Shown: piece after piece, positions 51,828 to 60,266 of the stretch
How positions within the stretch are numbered: the stretch's first letter is position 1
How the letters are laid out: each line of letters opens with the position of its first letter
Assembly: GCF_025345615.1 (NCBI RefSeq)
Contig: NZ_JAODWD010000006.1
Coordinates: forward strand, 186,001-250,000
Origin: Mycobacterium deserti
Lineage (GTDB): Bacteria > Actinomycetota > Actinomycetes > Mycobacteriales > Mycobacteriaceae
Length of the DNA stretch: 64,000 nt
Direction: 5' to 3'
Notes under the pieces: generated by a model
Told to the model about the DNA's origin: nothing
The model's database searches: none
Seen by the model: only the letters and a program-made list of their open reading frames with translations
Position numbers and translations under genes: made by a program

Positions 51828-53411
51828 GTGGGTGCGCGGCAGCTCGGCGTGCTGGCGCTGATCGCCGCAGGTGTACTGGTGCTCGTCTCAGACCTGCGCC
51901 TCCCGTCGTTGCGGGACGGCGTGGGTGTGATCGCGGGCCCGTACTCGCATCTGCTGACCAGCTCGACAGATCTCGGACCATCGCACCACGGTGACGCTCA
52001 GCTGACCGTCACCCTTCGGGCGCGCCCGAACGAGGTGTTCAAATGGGCGCGGCGCGAAGGGCTTTCGGTCCGCTGGCGGCCCGGCCAGAACTGGGCCGTG
52101 ATCGAGGGCGCCGCGCAGAATCTCGGTGACGCGTTCGGCGTGGCCGTGCACGACTACCGCGGTCGACGCGGTCAGGTCTTCTACGCCTCACCGCAGCAAC
52201 CCGCGGTCCCTGCTGCGCTGCGCACCGAGGTCGCCGAGATCGGCCGCATCCTCGGCTATACACCGCACCACATGTCGCGCCCGCCGGTTTTTCCGCTGGA
52301 TGTGCCTGCGCAGGGGCTGACCCCGACCGCACTGCGCAACACCTACAACGTCACCCCGCTGATCAATGCGGGGTTCACCGGCAAGGGCACGACGATCGTG
52401 TTCTTCGCGTTCGACGGATTCGAGCAGGCCGACCTCGACACGTTCGCCGACAGCTATGGCCTGCCGCGCTTCACCCCGACTGTCGTCGGCGGCGAGCTCG
52501 ACGACCCGCGCGGCGAGACCACGATGGACCTCGAGGTGGCCCATGCCGTCGCTCCTGACGCCCGCAAGGTCGTCGTCAACGCACGACCGACCGTGGAGGG
52601 TGACGGTGCCTACGAGAAGATCGGCCGGATGCTCGAGTCGGCGGATCGCGAATTCCCCGGGGCGGTATGGAGTTTCTCGATCGGGTGGGGCTGCGACAAG
52701 CTGATCACCGCCGCCGATCTGACACCGGTGCGCTCGGCGGTGGCCGCCGCGCACACGCGGGGGACGACGGCGTTCAACGCCAGCGGCGACCTGGCCGGGC
52801 TGGAATGCAAGGGCGGCACCGACTGGTCCTCGCCGCCCGGCGAGTCCGACATCGGGCTCGACTCCGTCGCCTCGCTGCCCGAGATGACCGACGTCGGCGG
52901 CACGACGCTGTCGACCGATGCCGGCGGCCGATGGCTTGCCGAGCAGGCCTGGTTCGACGTGCCGCTGTCGCTGGGCACCGGCGGCGGGGTGTCGGCGATC
53001 TTCGACCGGCCCGAGTGGCAGCGCGGCGTGCTGCCCGACCGCGACCCCGGTCGCAGGCTCACGCCGGACATCTCGGCGGTGGCCGACCCGTTCACCGGAG
53101 TGCGCATCGTGTTCGATCAACGGCAGTTGGTGGGTGGGGGCACCTCGCAGTCGGCGCCGATCTGGGCGGGGCTCGCCGCGGTGATGAACTCCTATCTTCT
53201 CGCCAACGGCGGCCGGCCACTCGGTGACTTCAACCCACTGCTGTACCGCATCGCCGCGGGCGCGCCGCTGCCCGCGTTCCGCGACGTGACGCTCGGTGGC
53301 AACGCGGTCGCCGATGCGGGGCCAGGCTACGACCTGGTCACCGGGCTGGGAACGCCCGACGTCGACAACTTGGTCCGCAACGTGCTCGTGCTGCAGGGGG
53401 CGGCCTCATGA
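51828..53411 (+). CDS. S53-family (sedolisin/kumamolisin) serine-carboxyl peptidase
   Basis: 527 residues from GTG 51828. An N-terminal membrane/signal segment (5-22) precedes a pro-domain (about 55-150) and the catalytic domain from 165. The sedolisin triad is visible: Glu230 and Asp234 in GETTMDLEVAH, oxyanion Asp321 in NASGD and nucleophile Ser440 in GGGTSQSAP. The C-terminal calcium site is DVTLGGNA and GPGYDLVTGLGTPD. Such enzymes are active at acid pH outside the membrane. It overlaps the next gene by 4 nt (ATGA). Confidence 0.93.
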   Translation: MGARQLGVLALIAAGVLVLVSDLRLPSLRDGVGVIAGPYSHLLTSSTDLGPSHHGDAQLTVTLRARPNEVFKWARREGLSVRWRPGQNWAVIEGAAQNLGDAFGVAVHDYRGRRGQVFYASPQQPAVPAALRTEVAEIGRILGYTPHHMSRPPVFPLDVPAQGLTPTALRNTYNVTPLINAGFTGKGTTIVFFAFDGFEQADLDTFADSYGLPRFTPTVVGGELDDPRGETTMDLEVAHAVAPDARKVVVNARPTVEGDGAYEKIGRMLESADREFPGAVWSFSIGWGCDKLITAADLTPVRSAVAAAHTRGTTAFNASGDLAGLECKGGTDWSSPPGESDIGLDSVASLPEMTDVGGTTLSTDAGGRWLAEQAWFDVPLSLGTGGGVSAIFDRPEWQRGVLPDRDPGRRLTPDISAVADPFTGVRIVFDQRQLVGGGTSQSAPIWAGLAAVMNSYLLANGGRPLGDFNPLLYRIAAGAPLPAFRDVTLGGNAVADAGPGYDLVTGLGTPDVDNLVRNVLVLQGAAS

Positions 53412-54598
53412 CGACCCCTGACGACAGGGTGCCGACCGCCGAGTGCCGCATCTGCAAGACCGATGTTCCCGCAGGCGATTACTGCGGACTGTGCGGATGT
53501 CACCTGACGCCCCGGCGCGGTGAGGGTCCGGACTGGTTGCGCATCCGCGACTTCGGGGCCGCGCCCAACGAGCATCTTTTGCAGCTCTCGGTGGCGAGTT
53601 CGTTGTTCCCGCACCTGCCGCAGCGGTCGCGGACCGCATTCCGGTTGGGACTGCTCGTCCTGTTGGTGGCGCTGATCGCTTGCACAATGGTGCGGCTGCC
53701 CGCGGCGCTGGTCACGGTCGCCGCCCTCGGGCTGCCGCTGCTGTTCGTTCTGTACCTGCGCGAGTCGGATGCGTTCCGGGACTTCCCCATTCGCACGCTG
53801 GTGCTCACCACCGCACTCGGCGTTGCGCTGGGCGTGGGTTGGGTGCTGCTGACCGGGGCGACCGTCGCGCGTTCCTACGGAATCGCTTTGGGTGCAGGTG
53901 TGGTGGGCGCCCGGATGCTGCGTGACGGCATCGGCATACCGCTTGGCGGCGTGCTTCTCATGCTGCTGCCTGCCGTTTTGGTGCGCGTCTTCCGGCCGCC
54001 GACCCGAGAAGCGCTCGACGGGTTCATGATCGGGGCGCTCGGCGCGCTGACGTTCACCGCCGCCGCGACGCTGACCCGGTTGGCGCCGCAGTTCGGCAGC
54101 GGCGTGGTGAGCAGACGGCCGATGGAGAGCCTGATGGTCGAGGCGGGCATCAGGGGGGTCGCGGTGCCGCTGACCGCCGCGGCTGCGGGCGGATTGATCG
54201 GTGCGGCACTGTGGTTCACCCGGCCTGCGAGCAAGAAGGACCAGCGCCCCGGCGTCGTGCGGGCGGTCCTGGTCGGGTTTGCGGTCGCGGTGCTTGCGGT
54301 GTATCTCGGGCTTGGCCTGATCGATGTGGCGCACTTTCCGCAGGTGTTGATGCTGGTGCTGTACGTGGTGCTCGCCCTGGTGGCCATGTTCCTGCTGCGC
54401 GTCGGACTGCACCTGGCGCTGCTGCACGAGGCGCACGACGAGATCCGGTCCGACGAACCGCTGCTGTGCCCGCACTGCGGGCACGTCGTGCCCGACATGG
54501 CGTTTTGTCCGGCCTGCGGGGTGGCGACGCGCGCGTCGTCGAGGTGGTCACGCAAGGCGCGGCGGGAGGCCAGACCGGTGCGCGACCAGGACCGATGA
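53408..54598 (+). CDS. polytopic membrane protein with two zinc ribbons
   Basis: 396 residues. The N-terminus has a CRIC and CGLCGC zinc ribbon (about 13-31), the C-terminus a second one (CPHCG, CPACG, about 356-375). Between them are about nine membrane segments from residue 75. It is coupled by 4-nt overlaps to the S53 peptidase and to the following exported protein, so the three are probably one unit. The zinc ribbons are cytoplasmic by prediction. Function unknown. Confidence 0.82.
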   Translation: MTTPDDRVPTAECRICKTDVPAGDYCGLCGCHLTPRRGEGPDWLRIRDFGAAPNEHLLQLSVASSLFPHLPQRSRTAFRLGLLVLLVALIACTMVRLPAALVTVAALGLPLLFVLYLRESDAFRDFPIRTLVLTTALGVALGVGWVLLTGATVARSYGIALGAGVVGARMLRDGIGIPLGGVLLMLLPAVLVRVFRPPTREALDGFMIGALGALTFTAAATLTRLAPQFGSGVVSRRPMESLMVEAGIRGVAVPLTAAAAGGLIGAALWFTRPASKKDQRPGVVRAVLVGFAVAVLAVYLGLGLIDVAHFPQVLMLVLYVVLALVAMFLLRVGLHLALLHEAHDEIRSDEPLLCPHCGHVVPDMAFCPACGVATRASSRWSRKARREARPVRDQDR

Positions 54599-55320
54599 GC
54601 GCGACGAGTTTCTTTCCGGGATACGCGGTTCCGGCCGGTACGTACCGGGCCGGTGGGCTACGGCGAACGTCGCGCGTTCGGTTGGCACTGACGCTGTCGC
54701 TCGCGATCGCGGTGATCGCGGCGGCGCTGGTCGGCGTGTCCGCACTGATACACAAGCCGCCGGTGCGCTACGTCTGCCCGCCGGACTGCGGAAGGCCACC
54801 CACGGGCACCCCGGTGGCGATCAACCCCCGCTTCACCGCGGCCGACGGCGCGTTCTCGGTGTCGTATCCCGGCGAGGGCTCGGCGTACCGGATCACCACC
54901 AAGCCCAACGGTGTGACAGCCGACTTCCTGGGCGGCGACGGCGGCACGCTGCAGTTGTTCGGTGAGCCCGCGCGCAACCGGTCGCCGGAGGAGATCGCGA
55001 AATCATTGGTGGGCGAGACGTTTCCCGATACCCGGACCGCCTACGAGATTCCCAATGCGATGGTCGGCTATCAACCGGGCTACGGCGAGGTCGCCGACTG
55101 CTGGCCGCAGGGCGCCAACAGCAGTTACCTGAGGATGCGGGTGCTGGTGATGGTCGCGGTGAAGGACGACCTCGCACTGGTGGCCGCCGCGGTGGGGCCC
55201 TACCGGCAGTTCGGGCCCGATTTCGGCATCGGAAAGCCGTCGGGGGCCAACATCCAGATCGCACTGGACATGGGTAAGTACGTCAACAGCTTCGCCTGGC
55301 GCGGCGACCCGCCGCGCTGA
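54595..55320 (+). CDS. single-TM exported protein next to S53 peptidase
   Basis: 241 residues from ATG 54595, overlapping the preceding stop by 4 nt. Residues 28-52 form a membrane anchor; then YVCPPDCGRPPTGTP (a possible disulfide hook) and an extracytoplasmic domain of about 170 residues with FTAADGAFSVSYPGEGSAYR, the style of mycobacterial DUF-type lipoprotein-like domains. It may be a substrate or partner of the peptidase. I do not recognize the family. Confidence 0.75.
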   Translation: MSATSFFPGYAVPAGTYRAGGLRRTSRVRLALTLSLAIAVIAAALVGVSALIHKPPVRYVCPPDCGRPPTGTPVAINPRFTAADGAFSVSYPGEGSAYRITTKPNGVTADFLGGDGGTLQLFGEPARNRSPEEIAKSLVGETFPDTRTAYEIPNAMVGYQPGYGEVADCWPQGANSSYLRMRVLVMVAVKDDLALVAAAVGPYRQFGPDFGIGKPSGANIQIALDMGKYVNSFAWRGDPPR

Positions 55321-55327
55321 GGACGGG

Positions 55328-57475
55328 TCACCGGACTCTGGCGGCGGCGTGCTCGGGCATCGGCTCGTAGCGAGCGAAGGATCGGGTGAACGACCCGGCG
55401 CCGTGGGCCAATGACCGCAGATCGATTGCGTAGCGGGTCAACTCGACCTCGGGGACGTGAGCTTTGACCACGGTGCGGTCATCGCCGACCCGGTCGGTGC
55501 CCAGCACGCGTCCGCGCCTGCTCGCCAGGTCGCTCATCACGGCGCCGACGAAATGGTCGGGAATGACGACCGCGACCTCGTCGACCGGTTCGAGCAGGTT
55601 GACCTTCGTCGCGGCCGCCGCGTCGCGCAGCGCCAGCCCGCCCGCCATCTGGAACGCGAAGTCCGACGAGTCGACGCTGTGGGCCTTGCCGTCGAACAGG
55701 GTCACCCGGATGTCGACGACGGGATAGCCAGGCCCCACGCCCTTCTCCATCTGCGCGCGCACGCCCTTCTCGACGCTGGCGATGAACTGGCGCGGTACCG
55801 CACCGCCGACGACCTTGTCGACGAACTCGAACCCCATACCTTCAGGCAATGGCTCGACCTCGATGTCACAGACCGCGTACTGGCCGTGCCCGCCGGACTG
55901 CTTGACGTGGCGGCCGTGGCCTTTGGCGGTGCCGCCGAACGTTTCCCGCAGTGGTACGCGCAACTCCACGGTGTCGACCGCGACGCTGTAGCGGCGCGCC
56001 AGCGCGTCGAGCACCACCCCGGCGTGGGCTTCGCCCATGGTCCACAGCACGATCTGGTGGGTCTCGGGGTTCTGCTCGATCCGCAGGGTCGGATCCTCGG
56101 CGGCCAGCCGCGCCAAACCGACCGAAAGCTTGTCCTCGTCGGTTTTGGCGCGCGGTTGCACCGCGATGGGCAGCAGCGGGTCGGGCATCGACCAAGGTTT
56201 GAGGACTAGCGGATTTCCTTTGTCGGACAACGTGTCTGAGGTTTCAGCGCGGCTGAGCCGACCGATTGCGCAGATGTCGCCTGCGATGACGCGCGGCGCG
56301 GGACGCTGCTGCCTTCCGAGCGGAAACGACAGCGTGCCGATGCGTTCGTCCTCGTCATGATCCTGGTGTGCCGCGGTGGCGCCATTGCGGCCGTAGAAGG
56401 AGCTGAAGTGGCCAGACACGTGCACAGTCGCGTCCGGGGTGATGGTGCCGGAGAACACCCGCACGAGGCTGACCCGCCCGACATAGGGATCCGATGTGGT
56501 CTTGACGACCTCCGCCAGCAGCGGACCGTTCGGGTCGCACGGCAGGACCTTGCTCGTCTTGCCCTGCGGGGTGAACACCTCGGGCAGTTGATGTTCCGGC
56601 GGTGAGGGGAAGCCGGCGGTGATGATCTCGAGCAGCTCCATGGTGCCTACCCCGGTGCCGCTGCACGCCGGGATCACCGGGTGCAACGATGCGCGGGCGA
56701 CGGCTTTCTCCAGGTCGTCGATCAGCACCTGCTGGTCGATCTGCTCGCCGCCGAGGTACCGCTCCATCAGCGTCTCGTCCTCGGACTCCTCGATGATTCC
56801 CTCGATCAGGGTTCCGCGCAGGAGCTCGATCGCCTCGGCGTAGGAACTATCGGGATCGTGGGTGCCGGTGCGCCTGCCCTCCGCGTACTCGTAGTGGGTT
56901 TGCGAAAGTAGCCCGATCAATCCCGTGCACGGCGAGTCGGCGGGCAGGTACAGCGGCAGCACCTTGTCGCCGAACGCCTGCTGGGCCTCGGCCAGCGCGT
57001 TGTCGTAGTTCGCGCGGGCGTGGTCGAGCTTGGTGATCACCACCGCCCGCGGCATGCCCACGTCGCTGCACTCCATCCACAGCGATTTGGTCGGCTCGTC
57101 GATGCCCTCGTTGGCCGCGATCACGAACAACGCGCAGTCCGCCGCCCGCAGGCCGGCCCGCAACTCGCCGACGAAGTCGGCGTAGCCGGGGGTGTCGATG
57201 AGGTTGAGCTTGACGCCGTCGTGCTGAAGCGACGCCAGCGCCAGCCCGACGGAACGTTGCTGGGATACTTCGGCTTCGTCGCTGTCACAGACCGTGGTGC
57301 CGTCTACCACGGAGCCGGCCCGGTTCAGCACGCCCGCCGCGACGAGGAGGGTCTCGACCAGTGTCGTCTTGCCGCCACCCGATGGGCCCACCAGCACCAC
57401 GTTGCGGATGGCGGCCGGACTGTCCGCGGTGGGGGCGGCTCCTGCGCCTTGGGAACTTGTCGTCTTGTCAGCCAT
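55328..57475 (-). CDS. fusA2: elongation factor G-like protein FusA2
   Basis: 715 residues. G1 P-loop GPSGGGKT (30-37), G3 DTPGYADF (94-101 region), G4 TKLD (148-151) where canonical EF-G has NKxD; domains II to V of EF-G follow. It matches Rv0120c (FusA2) in length and context. Bacteria carrying an extra EF-G use it for ribosome recycling or under stress; the precise role in mycobacteria is not settled. It faces the exported-protein gene convergently 7 bp away. Confidence 0.92.
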   Translation of the reverse strand: MADKTTSSQGAGAAPTADSPAAIRNVVLVGPSGGGKTTLVETLLVAAGVLNRAGSVVDGTTVCDSDEAEVSQQRSVGLALASLQHDGVKLNLIDTPGYADFVGELRAGLRAADCALFVIAANEGIDEPTKSLWMECSDVGMPRAVVITKLDHARANYDNALAEAQQAFGDKVLPLYLPADSPCTGLIGLLSQTHYEYAEGRRTGTHDPDSSYAEAIELLRGTLIEGIIEESEDETLMERYLGGEQIDQQVLIDDLEKAVARASLHPVIPACSGTGVGTMELLEIITAGFPSPPEHQLPEVFTPQGKTSKVLPCDPNGPLLAEVVKTTSDPYVGRVSLVRVFSGTITPDATVHVSGHFSSFYGRNGATAAHQDHDEDERIGTLSFPLGRQQRPAPRVIAGDICAIGRLSRAETSDTLSDKGNPLVLKPWSMPDPLLPIAVQPRAKTDEDKLSVGLARLAAEDPTLRIEQNPETHQIVLWTMGEAHAGVVLDALARRYSVAVDTVELRVPLRETFGGTAKGHGRHVKQSGGHGQYAVCDIEVEPLPEGMGFEFVDKVVGGAVPRQFIASVEKGVRAQMEKGVGPGYPVVDIRVTLFDGKAHSVDSSDFAFQMAGGLALRDAAAATKVNLLEPVDEVAVVIPDHFVGAVMSDLASRRGRVLGTDRVGDDRTVVKAHVPEVELTRYAIDLRSLAHGAGSFTRSFARYEPMPEHAAARVR

Positions 57476-57574
57476 GACGGTCCCTCCTCGCCGGCCACGT
57501 CGCCGACGATCAGGTCATCAACAATTCTCCGGATCGACCGCGAGCACAAGGGGATCCGGCGAGAATCGTCTTGG

Positions 57575-58204
57575 TCACAGCATTCGTGCCAGGTGGCGGT
57601 GACGGTGCACGAGGGTGTGTTTGAGCACCAGTCCGACGTGCAGCACAATCGCCGCGAGGAACACCAACTGGGCCGCGACGTGCAGAGTCAGCCAGTCGTT
57701 GCCGACGGCGAGCAGCAGCAGACCTGTCGCAGGCACCACTAACAACGACGTCAGCAGGGCCTTCTCCAGCAGGCCCTCCCATCGCCGCTCGCCCGCGCTG
57801 AGGTGTTCGGCCCACGGTGGAAGCGGTGTCGAACTGCGCCACAGCACCCGCAGGATACCGAGCAGCATGATCGAAACACCCAGTAACACATGAACTTCCG
57901 GCAGCGTAACCCCCGGCTCGGAGAATGCGGCGGTCAGGTAGTCGTCGTCGAAGGCGTCCTCGCGAGCATCCAACGCCTCCTCCATGCGCTCGATCTCGCC
58001 TTCGAACATCTCCTCGGCGGCATCGCCCTGTCCCTCGACCAGTTCCTCGAACTGCTCGATGCGGTCCTTCTCGAGGTCGAGCACCGCATCGTCGGCCTTC
58101 ATCGTCAGGCCCACGCCGAACTGCGCGGCGACGGCGGCCACGGTCAGCCAATGCAGGGTCTTGGTGACCACTCCGTAGCCGTGCTCACCGTTTCTCATCC
58201 TCAT
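57575..58204 (-). CDS. cytochrome b561-family protein with an acidic insert
   Basis: 209 residues from ATG 58204 (ATG 58198 close by; no good ribosome site for either). Four membrane segments with histidines expected to bind heme: His18 (TLHW), His105 (EVHVLLG) and His in TLHVAAQL and VLKHTLVH. Between segments 1 and 2 is a 60-residue insert of almost only Glu, Asp and Ala, a helical acidic loop (about 36-98). The gene lies downstream of the PPOX gene on the same strand and 99 bp from fusA2. Electron partners unknown. Confidence 0.82.
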   Translation of the reverse strand: MRMRNGEHGYGVVTKTLHWLTVAAVAAQFGVGLTMKADDAVLDLEKDRIEQFEELVEGQGDAAEEMFEGEIERMEEALDAREDAFDDDYLTAAFSEPGVTLPEVHVLLGVSIMLLGILRVLWRSSTPLPPWAEHLSAGERRWEGLLEKALLTSLLVVPATGLLLLAVGNDWLTLHVAAQLVFLAAIVLHVGLVLKHTLVHRHRHLARML

Positions 58205-58218
58205 GTGCGACGGCGCAT

Positions 58219-58626
58219 TTACGCCTGCCAGGACGACCATCGGTGCACGGCGATCGCCACCACGGGGCCGTCGAGCGCAAGCCGTTGATACTGAACGTAT
58301 TTGCCGCGCAGCAGCGAATAGCCGCGCGCCATCTCGTCGCCGCTGTTGTGGATTTCGGCAAGGCCGTCGGCGCGCACCCACCACAGCTGGGTCCAGTCCT
58401 CGTCGTAGTGGTCGACGAGCAGGCTCACCCGGGGGTTGTCCTCGATGTTGGCCAGTCGCCGCAGCTTCTGCGTCGACTTCCGCTTGGCGTCGACCGCCGT
58501 GAACACGACATCGCCGTGCACGGCGAAGACCACCGGCACCACATGCGGCGCACCGTCGGCGCCCGCCGTGGCCAGCATCGCCACCGGTGATGCCGCGAAC
58601 ATGGCCGCGGCGTCGAAATCGGCCAT
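58219..58626 (-). CDS. TIGR03668-type PPOX F420-dependent oxidoreductase
   Basis: 135 residues. A split-barrel protein of the F420-binding PPOX group, corresponding to Rv0121c next to fusA2 (Rv0120c). VAMLATAGADGAPHVVPVVF starts the barrel; KRKSTQKLRRLANI with RVSLLVDHYDEDWTQLWWVR follows. The reaction is unknown. The stop is 14 bp before the cytochrome b561 gene and the start is 50 bp from the divergent tetR. Confidence 0.88.
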   Translation of the reverse strand: MADFDAAAMFAASPVAMLATAGADGAPHVVPVVFAVHGDVVFTAVDAKRKSTQKLRRLANIEDNPRVSLLVDHYDEDWTQLWWVRADGLAEIHNSGDEMARGYSLLRGKYVQYQRLALDGPVVAIAVHRWSSWQA

Positions 58627-58676
58627 GCCGACAGACTATTCCTGCGCTGAACCGGAGAGTGGCCGATAGTGGGGCT

Positions 58677-59273
58677 ATGACAACCCGACCCGCTGCGCCG
58701 CGCACCCCGGGTCGCCCCCGCAGCGAACAGTCCCGCGTCGCGGTGCTGCGCGCGACCTCGGAGCTGCTGCACGAGGTCGGCGTGAAGTCGATGACGACCG
58801 AGGAGATCTCCGCTCGGAGCGGCGCCAGCAAGGCGACGATCTACAAGTGGTGGCCGAACAAATACGCCGTCGCGATCGAGGCTTTCCTGACCGAGATGAT
58901 GGCCGAGTCGCCCGATCCCGACACCGGCTCCGCTGACGAGGACTTCCGCCGGGTGATGCGCGGGCTGGCGCACTTCTACACCGGACCCAGCGGTCGGGTC
59001 TTCGCCCAGCTCGTCGGCGAAGCGCAGTCGGACCCTGCGGTGCGCGACGAGCTGCAGGCCCACCTGGTCGCGCCGAGGCGGGCGCTGATGCAGGCGGTAT
59101 GGGAGCGCGGCGTGGCGCGCGGCGAGCTTCGCGCCGACGTCGACCCGGGCGTCGCCGCGGACCTGATGATCGGCCCGGTGCTCTACCGGCTGATGCTCGG
59201 GCACTCGCCGCTCGACGAAGCCGCGACCGACACCCTGGTCCAGACCGCGATTCGCGGCCTCGGGAATGAATGA
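58677..59273 (+). CDS. TetR-family transcriptional regulator
   Basis: 198 residues from ATG 58677. HTH region: RVAVLRATSELLHEVGVKSM, TTEEISARSGASKATIYKWW, PNKYAVAIEAFL. The C-terminal domain is of the TetR_C_33-like group with a dimerization pair of helices near the end. A nearly perfect palindrome lies 24 bp downstream of the stop and 44 bp before the next gene, indicating that it represses the exported peptide gene. Ligand unknown. Confidence 0.9.
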   Translation: MTTRPAAPRTPGRPRSEQSRVAVLRATSELLHEVGVKSMTTEEISARSGASKATIYKWWPNKYAVAIEAFLTEMMAESPDPDTGSADEDFRRVMRGLAHFYTGPSGRVFAQLVGEAQSDPAVRDELQAHLVAPRRALMQAVWERGVARGELRADVDPGVAADLMIGPVLYRLMLGHSPLDEAATDTLVQTAIRGLGNE

Positions 59274-59296
59274 ACGCCTACCTCGTTCTACTTACT

Positions 59297-59316
59297 GAAA
59301 CTGAACGTTTAGTTTC
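59297..59316. promoter_or_regulatory. 20-bp palindrome, likely TetR operator
   Basis: GAAACT-g-AACGTT-t-AGTTTC: 20 bp with a single mismatched pair. It lies 24 bp after the tetR stop and 44 bp before the exported peptide gene at 59360. Size and symmetry match TetR-family operators. Confidence 0.65.
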
Positions 59317-59359
59317 GAAACGTGGGATGTATCCCCGCTCTGATCCAGGAGGACCTGCA

Positions 59360-59608
59360 ATGAAGAAGCTCATAGCCACGGCTGCCATGGCCGCCACCGC
59401 CGCGGCCATCGGATTAGCGCCGATCGCGGCTGGTGCGCCGACGGCCACCGTCACCAACACCGGCGGCGCTACCGTCGTCCAGTCACCGGGCAACACGCAA
59501 GTCACCGCCACCCCTGGGGAGGCGGCGTTGCAGGCCGGGGACTTGCAATACCCGTTCTTCGGATTCGGCGCGCTGGAACTGCATCACCTCGGACACCACC
59601 ACCGCTGA
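59360..59608 (+). CDS. small exported peptide with His-rich C-terminus
   Basis: 82 residues from ATG 59360 with a strong AGGAGG at 59347-59352. A signal peptide of about 27 residues (MKKLIATAAMAATAAAIGLA, cut near AGA) is followed by a Thr/Val-rich segment (TATVTNTGGATVVQSPGNTQ) and a tail FGFGALELHHLGHHHR, which could bind metal. Probably controlled by the upstream TetR. Function unknown. Confidence 0.78.
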   Translation: MKKLIATAAMAATAAAIGLAPIAAGAPTATVTNTGGATVVQSPGNTQVTATPGEAALQAGDLQYPFFGFGALELHHLGHHHR

Positions 59609-59622
59609 CGGCCGGCGGACCG

Positions 59623-60153
59623 CTACCGCTGGTTGGGCCGCTGCGGCGCGACGCTGATCGGGGAGCGCGTGGCAGGGGTGCGGGTGACCCCGATCTCGGG
59701 TTCCTTGGTGGTGGTGCTGCGCGACGGACTGCGCTGGCGCGTCTGTGGGGGCGCCTGCTGAACCGGTGCCTGCGAGGCCGTCGGTGGCGGGGGCGGGGCC
59801 GGTGGCGGCGCGCTGCTGGTCGCGAGCCGGGTGCGTTCGGCAGTGCTGGTCGCGGTCGGCGTGACTGGCGGCTCCCCAGTACTGTCCTCAACCGCCTGGC
59901 CCGGCTGAAAGACCAGCAACACCCCCGAGACGACGATCGCGATGGCCGCGGCGGCCGTCGACAGCAGGGCCCACATCGCCCGTGTGGTCCGGTACCAGGG
60001 CGTCGGCGCCGGCTCGAAGTACCAGGTGTTGGAGTCGAAGGCGTCGAACCCGTCCCACTCATCGGCCTCGTCGAGGTCACCGCCCGACGCGGGCGGTTCG
60101 GCGGGGTCGTCGAACAGGTAGTCGAAGTCCCCCGAGGCTTCGCGTTCAACCAC
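59623..60153 (-). CDS. single-TM protein with acidic cytoplasmic head and Pro/Thr-rich tail
   Basis: 176 residues from GTG 60153. An acidic N-terminal part (FDYLFDDPAEPPASGGDLDE) precedes a membrane segment at about 58-82 (MWALLSTAAAAIAIVVSGVLLVF) and a low-complexity Pro, Thr, Ala and Ser tail outside, ending TPATRSPISVAPQRPNQR. It is an exported-tail membrane protein of the mycobacterial kind. No domain is recognizable. It diverges from the ABC importer. Confidence 0.72.
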   Translation of the reverse strand: MVEREASGDFDYLFDDPAEPPASGGDLDEADEWDGFDAFDSNTWYFEPAPTPWYRTTRAMWALLSTAAAAIAIVVSGVLLVFQPGQAVEDSTGEPPVTPTATSTAERTRLATSSAPPPAPPPPPTASQAPVQQAPPQTRQRSPSRSTTTKEPEIGVTRTPATRSPISVAPQRPNQR

Positions 60154-60266
60154 ATGATGATGTTACTGCTCTCACCAGCGCTGACAGCGGAGTCGCGATA
60201 GGGTGCGAACGCTCGAGGTTCGGATTCGTTCTTCTGCCTCGCTTCCCGTCCGACGGAGGTTCGCCA

